Positions 37,054-49,000 of a stretch of DNA of 64,000 bases are shown in pieces; position 1 is the first letter of the stretch, and each line of letters begins with the position of its first letter. The DNA lies in NCBI GenBank assembly GCA_025618425.1, contig CM046839.1:1128784-1192783 (forward strand), given 5' to 3'. The notes beneath the pieces are model-generated. The model was not told where the DNA came from. It was given only the letters and a program-made list of their open reading frames with translations, and did not search any database. The translations under genes were made by a program, and so were the position numbers. This DNA is from Heliocidaris tuberculata. Lineage: Eukaryota; Echinodermata; Echinoidea; Camarodonta; Echinometridae.

Positions 37054-40000
37054 CTAGGTCGATTTGAAAATTTAAAAATGAAAAAAAAAAAATAATAATA
37101 ATTTTCAACAAAATTTTGAATTTTGAAACTATGAATATATTGGTTAAGATTACTTGTTAAGATTACCCCCGATGTAATCATGGTAATAGGGCCTGTTTGC
37201 CCGTGATCAGAATAATGACTCACAGAAGTATTTAAAAGCAAAAAAAAAACAAAAACAAAAAACAACATGTTGCGAAGACTTTTATTTTCTTCTGATTATT
37301 TCAAGCCATAGTACACTTACTTGTCATGTTTGTTACACTTTCTCCTGTTCCATCACCATCAGCATCACATATGAAATATCCCTCGTTTAAGTTATCGATG
37401 CAGTTGATCCAGACGTAAGTATATAATTCCAGTCTATTCACGATGTCTTGGAACTCTTCGTTGGTTACCGAGTACAGGAGGGATGAATTCTTGTCTCCTG
37501 CCATGGTGGTTATTGGTCCAAGGTGGCGACAAAAGTTCAGAGCGTCCTGCCAGGTTCGCATTTGAGCATCAAGCCGGTAGCACTTCTTGGATGTGCACTT
37601 CCAATCTGGGGCTACATTCCGAGAATGAAAACATAACACAAAGGATGGATTATTGTTTGTCCTTGTATGATCGAAAGAAATTATCTAACATAGAGACGAA
37701 CAGAGAATCATACAAGTTCCTTATCCGACCGCATTAAGATACAAGTCTGGATCCCGCACTTAGAAAATGATCAACAGATTCTGGATACTTTTCAAAGGCG
37801 AACCTTAAAGCTTTTTTCCAACTAACAAAATCTCCCATGCGAGATAAGACTTTCTTAGCTAAACCTACATGTAACTAACCTGGAATATAGTAGAAAACAT
37901 AATTGGAACCTTCAGAAACAAAAACACTACCCGACTGACTCACATGCAATGTTTAAAAGGCTAAGTGTAAGGGTACTAAATGACACCCAATCGAGGAGTA
38001 GAGGCACACTTTTGTAAGGGGGGGGGGGGGGCTGACGTCTCTGGCTTTAATATCAACTTTCCTATTTGTTCACTTTGCCAGTGAGCGAAGCAAGCACATT
38101 TTCAAAAACCTTTGTTCATCAAAAATACTAGATAAGATATAGAAATTAAAACCTCGTTGTCCAAATATGAGGTGGAGGCTGCGATGTCTGCTCGACTATG
38201 GTAATTAATTGGGGGGGGGGGGGGGGGGGGAGGGTGAGGGATTCTCCTCCCGAACCAAACTCGAGTACGCTTTTCTCAGAATAAACTCGAATAGGATGAA
38301 GTCCGAGTAGTTTTTGTTTTGTTTCGTTCTATGCTTCTTGTTTTGTTTGTTTTTTTGTTTTTTGCTTGTGCTTTTTTCCATTTTGATCCATGCAAGAATT
38401 GTTCACACATTAATAGGGAATTCGAAGTCCGAATAAGGCGAACTGTGACGCATTGCATATAGAACAGATAGCCTTTAATGCCTTAGCACACGAGGCGTTA
38501 TTTTGCTGACGCAAGCCTACGCCAACGACTGGCACGGTCTTTGACGTACCATAAGACAGTGATATAATAATAATAAGAATAATAAGCTGATTTTACATAG
38601 CGCCTTATATACATCTACGATGTTTGTAAGCGCTTAACAGATAAATTATTACCCTGGTCATCGGATTCAGACTTGCCCGCGCACAAAGCATTCCAGCCAG
38701 TCGCCCTTTACGGGCGCGCACAAGCTAATCTAATTACATTGACTTACGCATCCTACCGGGTACACACTTAAACACCTGGGTGGAGAGGAGCAATGTAGAT
38801 GAAATACCTTGCTCAAGGACATAAGTGCCGAGCCTGGAATCGAACCCATGACCTTCGCATCTCTAGTGAAGTGTTTAAACCACTCGACTACCACACTTCT
38901 ACAATTCGTAGCAAACAAATAATGCAAAATAGAAGGTGTAAAAATTTGTGTGTAACTGGTATAAGTCAAACCTGAGCCACGACTCTGCATAGCGCACATG
39001 GTAGGCCTATACTGCCATGCCATGGCGTCATTCCCTGCCGGAAAGAACACAGTGTCCCACAGAGTGTTCACGGTGTGAAACAAAGTGTGAAATCATCTTC
39101 ACACTGTTAAATTCGTGTGCGTTATAACATTGTATATCACATCTTCACATTGTGAGCGAGTAAATTCACACTGTGAAATCGAACATCACCAAGTGAACAC
39201 TCGTGGTAAACCACAACATCCAAGCAGTGCTGCTTCCCAAGAAGACCGCTAAATCAAGTTTATCAAATTTCATACAGGTGTCCACAGTATGAAATCATCT
39301 TCTCATTGTTAAGTTCGAGCGTTTTAAACTTGTGAATCACATCTTCACAGAGTCGACTATGTGAACACCATGGCCGGAATTCACAAAGGTGGTTTCAATT
39401 CAGACCATGGTTTATGCAGATTTCGTGGTATAAATACGCTTGATTTAGCGCGTACACTTAAAAAGATCCAATAATGAACGCGCGTTGGTCGCGCGTGGTT
39501 GGCAAAAGCCTGAATTCACGCTTGTTGCCATGGTTCAGACCATGGTTTATTCAAATTAATTTAATTAAACCATGGTCTGAATTTACATAAACCATGGTCT
39601 GAACCATGGCAACTAGGGTAAATTTAGCGCTTTTGCCAACCAAGCGCGACCAACGCTCGTTCATTATTATTGGATCTTTTTAGTGTACGCACTAAATGAA
39701 GCGTATTTATACCACGACATCTGCATAAACCATGGTCTGAATTGAAACCACCTTTGTGAATTCCGGCCAATGTGAATACACTGTTAACACACTGTGGGAC
39801 ACCGTGTTCTTTCCGGCTGGGTTATCATTCACCTGAGATAGGACCTTCTCCATAGAGCTCCATGCGAAGGCTCACCCAGCCATGGAAAGTAATAGGTAGC
39901 ACACGAACCTTCCGGCACACATTTGGCACAGGTAAAGCGTTATGCACCACAGTGTTGCGGTCACTATTGCCTATGAAAACCTTCAGTGACAATAAACACC

Positions 40001-43000
40001 ATTCAATACTTGTATTATTTTTAAAAACAGTTTAGAACCACTTACATGGGCGTACGGGCACGATTCTCTAGGGGCTGCCCGAACACGATATGATAATATT
40101 TGACACTTAACTACAGTGAAATGTAATTTTTCATCAAATCATACAAATAAACCACCTCACTGCCAGAATATGAGGTAGCGGGTTCCAGAATATGGGGTGG
40201 CGGGTGCCTGAACAGCAGGTGGCGGTTGCTCGAATATGACATGTATGAGGTGGTGGGTGCCAGAATGTGGGGTGGCGGGTGCCTGAACGCAAGATGGTGG
40301 TTCGTCGGATATTGGTAATTTCAAATTTCCGGGGAGGGGGGGGGGGGGGGGGAGAGGGAGTTTTGGCTCAATGATTAAATATGACCAATGGGATGTAGGT
40401 GGGACCAATGTGCTATGTTCAACGTGCTATAATCTAGATCCTAAGTGGGTAAATTCAGATAATATGGGCTCCGGTGCTGATCAGTCAATGCGCATTTGGC
40501 CTCGTTATTGTCATTTGTAGGCTATCAACAGATTAATAATAACAAGATTACTGAAAGGGCAATCCAACCTTGGTAATAAGATGATTTGTGTGAAAGCAAA
40601 AAAATAAGAAAAACATTATGGTGAAAGTTTGAAAGAAATCGGACAAGAACTAAGAAAGTTATTGATGTTTGAAAAATGAGATCACTACATCTATGCAAAT
40701 CTCAAATTGGCAATTTGGTGAGTCAATTGTGACATTTCTGTGGACAACTCTCCCATTTGTCGTACACAAAAATATCATTAATTTGCGGTTTTCTTTGAGG
40801 CGCTTTTACCCTCTGGGCAGTACTCAAAATATATTGGAGATAACATATTGTTATAGGTCCTCATGAACGAAAAGATCCTACTGAGTAATGCATTTTGAAA
40901 AAAAGTGACATTTTAGTCATTTTTTGTGTTAGAGCGAATGAGGGAGTTGTCCACAGCTAGATCACAGTGACATTACCTATTCGGCCGATTTGAAATCCCC
41001 ATATGCATAGTGATTACAACTTTCAAAAATTCATAACTTTCTTATATTGCTTCTCCGATTTCGTTCAAACTTTCACCGGTCTGCTTCTCTGATTTTTCCT
41101 CTTTCTTTCAAAGCAATTTGCTATTAAGGTTGGATTTTGCTCTTGGAACCAGGTGGGAATCGAACTTGCAACATCTACTGCTATCTGGGCAGCGACGATA
41201 CCACCAGGCCATTTTCTTCATCCCTACCATTTTATGTTTGTAATGAATAAGTTATTCTAACCGGAACTTGTATTTGATTTTAAGATGAAATTTGAAATGA
41301 AATTGAGGATTTATTGTCGCTTCGGAAATTTGCTTTTCACTGGTACAAGAAGTGAAGGTCGCCACAGTGCGACGCCCGGTGGAAAACAAAATAGAAGAAA
41401 AGATGATGATGATGGTGATGATTTTGATGATGATGATTATGATGATAATTATGATGATGATGATGGTGATGATGATGATGATGATGATATGATGATGATG
41501 ATGATGATGATGTTATGATGATGATGATAATGATGATAATGATGATAATGATGATGAAGATGATTCTCAGCATCCACATGGCGCCATATTTCTGTAAGAA
41601 CATTTAAAGGCGCTGGCTCCTGTAGTTAAGTCAAAGGAGATGGGATAAATGGGCACCTACCTTGTCAGCTAAGGGGTTGCTAATTGTGTCTTGTACGGTA
41701 TGAAAGGTAATACCGTCAATACTGCAGTTGATCTTGTAGCTAGAAACCCACTGGTCCTCATCCTGACGACCTTGTGTTGAAACTCCAAGAATGCGGTATG
41801 TCGTCAACAGATCAACCTATCATTTCAAATGATAATTATTCATCTGTTGAGAGCCAGAAAGCCATTAACTCGTATATTTTTACATAGATTTAATGTCATT
41901 CTGCCTCTCATTAGACTAATTATCATAGTGAATAACCGTTTTATGGTGAAAATTATATTGGTTTCTCAAACTGAACCATGTAAATTATCATTCACTGTAT
42001 AGATTTTTGTAACAACATCTAGTGATCATCTTCACCCGTTTGGCAACGCATACAGGCCTAAAATGATACTTGAGAGGCACTGTATCATGGAAAGTAAATT
42101 TCAGCAAGGAAGTCAAATAGCACAGATGTCTATAGCTCCTCTGTTATGTCTTGTGAAGATATGGGCAATCGGAGTTAATACACTATCCTGTACTCTTTGT
42201 GATAACTTACAGGATACCATGGATATTTCTTCTAAAACTTCAGTTTATGGGGTTTAAGGGAAAACTGAACTCGACTCTGTAGGGGTATGGGGGGGGGGGG
42301 GGGGTGATATGCGATCATGTGGAGATTTCGATCAACATGAGTACACACCAAGCATGGCATGGCAAATATTGCATCGTGTTTAAATGTAACCAAACAGAGC
42401 CTTGAGGAAGACCAGCCTGTTTTCAATTTTAAGTATTTTGTATCTTGCCATTATCCCCGAAATTTTTCTGTTTTATACTATGTTATGTTATTTGTTATAT
42501 CATGTTATTTTTGTCAAATATTTATTTTTTTTTCATCAAATCATACAAATAAACCACCTCACTGCCAGAATATGAGGTAGCGGGTTCCAGAATATGGGGT
42601 GGCGGGTGCCTGAACAGCAGGTGGCGGTTGCTCGAATATGGCATGTATGAGGTGGTGGGTGCCAGAATGTGGGGTGGCGCCGGGTGCCTGAACGCAAGGT
42701 GGTGGTTCGTCGGATATTGGTAATTTCAAATTTCCGGGGGGGGGGGGGGGAGGTAGTTTTGGCTCAATGATTAAATATGACCAATGGGATGTAGGTGGGA
42801 CCAATGTGCTATGTTCAACGTGCTATAATCTAGATCCTAAGTGGGTAAATTCAGATAATATGGGCTCTGTTATGTCTTGCTAAACAGGTGAAGATATGGG
42901 CAATCGGAGTTAATACACTATCCTGTACTCTGTGATAACTTACAGGATACCATGGATATTTCTTCTAAAACTTCAGTTTATGGGGTTTAAGGGAAAACTG

Positions 43001-46000
43001 AACTCGACTCTGTAGGGGTATGGGGGGGGGGGGGTGATATGCGATCATGTGGAGGTTTCGATCAACATGAGTACACACCAAGCATGGCATGGCAAATATT
43101 GCATCGTGTTTAAATGTAACCAAACAGAGCCTTGAGGAAGACCAGCCTGTTTTCAATTTTAAGTATTTTGTATCTTGCCATTATCCCCGAAATTTTTCTG
43201 TTTTATACTATGTTATTTTATTTGTTATATCATGCTATTTTTGTCAGTTCGTTTGTTTTGGTTTTATGCTGATTCAGGCCATTCTGTATAAACATTCGTG
43301 CACAAATAAATAAAAAAAAATGAGTGTACTCTACCTCGATCCATTGTCTGGTATTGTTTACTTTAGCGGACCAAGCTCCACGAAACACTCCCTCTCGGGT
43401 TAGGTTCAGTCTAGCTCTGTCGGGTCCGTGAAAAGCGTCCCACATACTCGAAATTGTTAGGCTTGAATATGGTATTGTTTTACTTTCCATACCGAGAGGA
43501 TAACCCCAATTCATGGCATCTGTTCATAGATTATTGTATTAATAATAAGCCAGTTCATAATCAATACATATACGTATATGGTACAAATGACCCTGAAATG
43601 ACCCCTATTTGTATGTGCACGCTCGTAGGTCATAGCATGGGTCATAGGGTTTAGACTTGGTTTAGGTTGACCGCGCTGAACCGCGCTACTTGTCTGACAA
43701 CTAAAAATGCTCAAATCATACTGGTGCACGCATCATGGTGCGCACACTATAAAAGCATATAAAGGTCAGTTGTACTCGGTATACAAATGACCTTTATCTG
43801 TACATGCACAAATTATAATTACGAATTGGCTTACTAGATAATACACGTTAGGCAAAGTAAGTCATTACTGGTAATACTTTCCAGCAAATAATACCTGAGA
43901 ACGATATTTTGTTTCGTTTCTTTATCTGTAACATTGAACAGATTCAAAATCAGGAAACGGCATGATAATCATGGTCGGCGATTTCTTGTCGCGTACGGCA
44001 GGGGGGGGGGGGGGGGGTGGGGGACGCGACTAGCCTTTACCATTAGTTGCTGTACAGTCTTCAAAGTTTTAGGGGAGGGGATGGACGCCCATATGCATAA
44101 TGTAATTATATTGCGCCATCTATCTGTCACGAGTGGTTGATGTAACATTTTGCAAGCCCAGAATTATGGTGGCACCAAACCAGTATTTTCTTCTTTGATA
44201 TCAACTTTAACCAGGATAGAGATTGCAAAGACACTATGTTTGAGAAGGTTTAGTTATACTTATGAATATCGGGATTAACCGCGCATTATTTCTAGCTGTG
44301 ACAATAGAATTGTCTAGCAGACAAATCGTCTTTTTGAGGTCATTGACTTTTGAGAGAAGTCTTATTTTGAAGCACCATTATTCTTTACCTTATTTCCTGT
44401 TGCGATTTTGATTATCTTTGCTTGTTAACGATGAGATAGCTATAGGACTGACCACAGAGTATTTTTTCAATGCTACTGTAATCTAAAAATTTTGGTAATT
44501 GTTAGAATCTTTTCCTATCTGATAATTAAGTCATTGACGAATGCACTGATTTTGCCCTGGTGTATTATCAGCCAAAGCACAAGAAAAGCACTCTGAAAAA
44601 CAAAGAGTAAAAGCATGAAAAGATGCAGCAGGACTCAATATACATTTACAAGGTATAAGATGAATGTGTAAAACTTACTGACAGTTTCATTGATAGTGAC
44701 AGTAAAGTTACAAGTTTCTCGATTTCCACTGGGATCTTCAAAGAGGTATTGGACTTCAGTTGTACCGAGTTGGAATAAACTACCGGACGAAGGGTTCACA
44801 GAAATCAGGAATGCCTTGCCCGGGTTATCAGTCGTTGTGGCGTTCATGAAGTCGACCTTCACAGATGATACACCCGGGTCTACGTACCGAACAATATCCT
44901 TCGGACAAGTCACCACAGGCAAGCTGTTATTATCTGAAGAAAAAAAAGGTGGTGAAGGTTTATTATTCATTTATTCATTTATTTATTTATTCATCTATTT
45001 GTTTTATTCATTTTCATTTTTACTTATACTTGATATACTTGTAACTTAATATACAACAGAAATGAAAATTATATACAACAATTTGAAATACATATACGTA
45101 TAAATATTCAAATATAAATGACTGTTTATGATGTCGAATAATACAGAAACATCACGAGATATTTCAGGAAGATATACGGAAAGATAGTGACAGCCAGAGA
45201 ATATAATTAATATTCTGCTTCATAGATTATGGAATCAAATTAGACCAAAATAATTGGATCTTATTACAGGCAATCAGGACAGTGTAAGGTGTAAGATGGA
45301 GGTGGATGGGGGGGGGGGGGGCGGGTGAAGGAAGAGATTATGTAGAGCTTATGCATAAAGTAGAGTGACACCATATTCTCTTCTTATTTCTTATATTTCA
45401 TTTAACAAATAAAGTAAAAATCACTTCGGAAAAATTCATGAGAAAAGGAAAACGGTATTACGCATGGGGGTCTATGTATTAAAAAGGAAAAGTACAGAAA
45501 CGTAAGCTTGGCATTCAATTCCTGGGAATTAATGAACCTGTTCATTTCATGAGATTTCACTGTTTCCTCTTTTTGTTGGTCTCCCTTTGTCTTCTCCGTC
45601 TCCTTTCTTCTTTTTAAAAATGATTTATAAAAAATAATAGTCCATAGGCATATTAGTTTAATTTCGTTGAATTTTAATCGGTTCCACGTTGTAAATTTCA
45701 TTTATTGAACTGAAATGTCAACACCATCAAGGGAGATGTAATAAAAGAAAAAAAAAATTAAAAAATCAGACTTTTGACTAAATAAAAGAAGTGCTTCATA
45801 CTATATTTCATCGTCAAAGCAAAGAACAACATCTTACACAATAGTCAGATAGTAAGAAGTTTAAAAAAAAAAATTAAAAAATTGCTGTTTCTTACATTCT
45901 TGGCAATGTTCCCCCTGAAATCCAGCGGAGCAGTGACATTCATAACCTTGCATAGTCTCCTCACACCAGTCGTTTTCACAGGGACTGCTTTCGCAATCTG

Positions 46001-49000
46001 TGGAATTAAACAGGAAAAGTGTACAAGCAAAGATATAATGTTGTAAATCACATCAAATTACTGGGAGGAGCAGTTTCAAATGGAGGGGCATAGACCTACT
46101 GAAAAGGATATATTTCCTTTGAAAGGGGGATCCTGCAGGCCTGTAATCTCACCCACATATCACTTAGTCTGCAAGCACAGACCCTAATTTGACACTTTAT
46201 TACAAAACAGGGGCGTAGATGGGGGGGGGGGGGGGGGGGGGATGAGGGGTATGCATCCCCAACTTTTCAGGTTGTACAAACATCCCCCAGGTTTCACCCC
46301 CGCCAAAAAAGCAAAAAAAAAAAAAAAAAAAAAAAATGGTGGAAAATACACATTTCTATTATAAGTTATAATCAAAATTTTGAGCATGAATCAAGCATTC
46401 TAAATATATGCTACCATAGACATTTTCATAGAAAACTGCAGATTTGCAAAAAGATATTACCTTATTTTAACATTAAACAATAGTAAACCAATGAGAAACC
46501 CCAAAATAATGGACAAAACAAAAACTCGTATATAATTTTCAATAATTCTTATGCATAACGTTAGGTCAAGTACTAATGTTTGGTATCATAAGAAATGGTA
46601 TTAAATTTCCTACAAGTTTTTTACACAATATTTTGTAAAATAATAGATGGTTAATGAAGTGCAGACATTTGAAAAGTAAGAATATAACATAAGAAAATGA
46701 AACAAACTAGCTTCATGTATAAAAAAAAAAAAAAAAAAAAAAGGTTCATTTATCTTCTAAACATAGATAGATTTACTATTGTTTGAATTGATCATGGGAC
46801 ATTGTTCCATGTTCTAGGAGCAGTGACATTAAACTGTTTTTTCGGTAGCGGAGAGATTAGATCCGGTAATGTACATACAAATGCAGACTTTGACCCCATT
46901 CGCATTCCCTGTTAGACCGGTCTTAGTTGGACCTGTCTAGAGAGCGGTTCTGGAAGAACGGTTTGATTGCATTCACACTCCGCGCATTTTTACGTCTCAA
47001 AATTATTGATCAACAAGTCAAACAGGGTGTTCAGAAACAAAAAATTTATACCAAAACGGTATAGCTATACGATGAATTTTTGTGGATTTATGTGTCTGAA
47101 CGCTGACTAACGAAACGTCGTATAACGAAACGTCGGTCAGAGCATCGTTTCGAACTAGAACTCGATAACGAATCGCCTTTCCGTGTGTGTCTGAACGTAT
47201 GGCGACCATAGAACGGTATAAGTGGGCGGGGCTTAACGTGAGCGCTCGAAAGGTGTCCTTACCAGGGGGCGGGGACTGGCGGCGACCATAACAACATGCG
47301 CAGTGGAAAACTGCGCATCTATACGATGTTTTTTTCTAATCGGTCGAGATATGTGTCTGAACGGTCCGTAGGCTATACGATGAAAAATTTTATACGACGT
47401 TTCTTTATCGAGTTTCGGTATAAACGTTTTGTGTCTGAACAGGGGAAAAGTGGTCTTGTTGCTATGGCAGCACAGGTCAGAGGATCAAAATTTTCACGCG
47501 CAATTCAAACCGTATACTGCCTGCGTGATGCATTTATCTTGATATCCCCCTGTTCAGATACAAAACGTTTATACCGAAACTGGATAAAGAAACGTCGTAT
47601 AAAATTTGTATTGTATAGCCTACGGACCGTTCAGACACATATCTCGACCGAATAGAAGAAGAAAAAAAAAAACAAACATCGTATAGATGGGCAGTTTTCC
47701 ACTGCGCATGTTGTTATGGTCGCCGCTAGCCTCCTCATCCATGGAAATGAGAGGTAAGGTCACCTTTCGCATGCGCTGAAGTTTAAGCCCCGCCCAGTAA
47801 CACCGTTCTGTGGTCGCCATACGTTCAGACACACACGGAAAGGTGATTCGTTATCGATTTCTAGTTCGAAACGATGCTCTGACCCTAGTTTCGTTATACG
47901 ATGTTTCGTTATACGACGTTTCGTTTGTCAGCGTTCAGACACATAAATCCATCGTATAGCTATACCGTTTTGGTATAATTTTTTTGTGTCTGAACACCCT
48001 GTATCTTTCCAAGGCTTCTTTTTGTCCACCTTCCTTTTTTTCTCCGTGTGTATATCATTCCGTCATATTGTCTTTTTTTTCCACTTTTCCATGTATTATT
48101 CTTTGTTTTTATCATTCTATCGCCTTCGCTATTTACCTTTCCTTATGTTATATTTTGTTATACTTTCTTTACATGCTTATGTTTTTCTTTGTTTTATCGT
48201 TCTATCATTTCATTCTCTCTTTCTATCTGCCTTGCCGGAAAGAACACAGTGCCCCACAGTGTGTTCACAGTATGTTCACAGTGTGTTCACAGCAGTGGCG
48301 TATCTAGGTATTCAGGCGCCCCGGGAAAACTATCAAATGTGCGCCCCCCCCCCCATTCTCCAACTCAGATTAATGAGCGTTTTTAATTTGGAAATGATGG
48401 CACTACGTGAAAATGAGTTTTGATGAACATAATCCGGGGTTGTTAGCCCAAATTTGATGAATTATTATATAAGCGAGGGAGCAACGCGACCGAGCGGCAG
48501 ATTTTTTTTTCCTTTTCACCCCTCAAATTGAACATATTTATGTATTTTACCTTCGGAAAAAAAAAAATCTAAGGGAACGCAGCAACCTAACAATGGATTT
48601 TTGTTGAAATTTTGAACATTCCTATTTTGGGGGCGCAAAATGAATGAAAACCCTGAAGAAATTGAGGAATTTAGCATGGCAATTGCAAGGCAAATTTATG
48701 ATTTCTTTCGAATGTTATATACTTTAAAAGTGCTTTTTATGCAAAATTGAACAAGCTCCTGCCTTAAGCGGGGGGGGGGGGGGGGGCAAAGCAACTAGAG
48801 TCAATTAAGGCTTAACAATTTAAAAATGCCATTGGGTACGCGAAATCGCTAGATCCTGAAAATAACTATGCTAGGAAGCAAAGCGACCGAGCCGAGCTTT
48901 AGAAAATTTTCGCATTTTAAACACTATTAAACCTATTTCTTACGCATTTTGTCCTCGACTGGGCTCAGAAAAACACTATTAAACACTATTTCTTACGCAT

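Noticed and set aside
33806..41213. Functional tRNA genes at the three Pol III box pairs
   Set aside because: A and B boxes are present, but acceptor and anticodon stems do not pair properly; two have SINE cores and tails.
40157..42804. Two nearly identical Pro-rich minus-strand frames (40157-40408 and 42559-42804)
   Set aside because: Conserved only because the intronic segment is duplicated; the frame runs through a poly-G tract and a short internal repeat, with no splice context.
45845..46051. 68-codon minus-strand frame covering the EGF exon
   Set aside because: Wrong frame; the spliced phase-1 reading gives the six-Cys EGF pattern instead.
47296..47655. 119-codon frame in the foldback
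   Set aside because: It lies within the palindromic arms and has no domain; mirrored frames appear on the other strand, as expected by symmetry.
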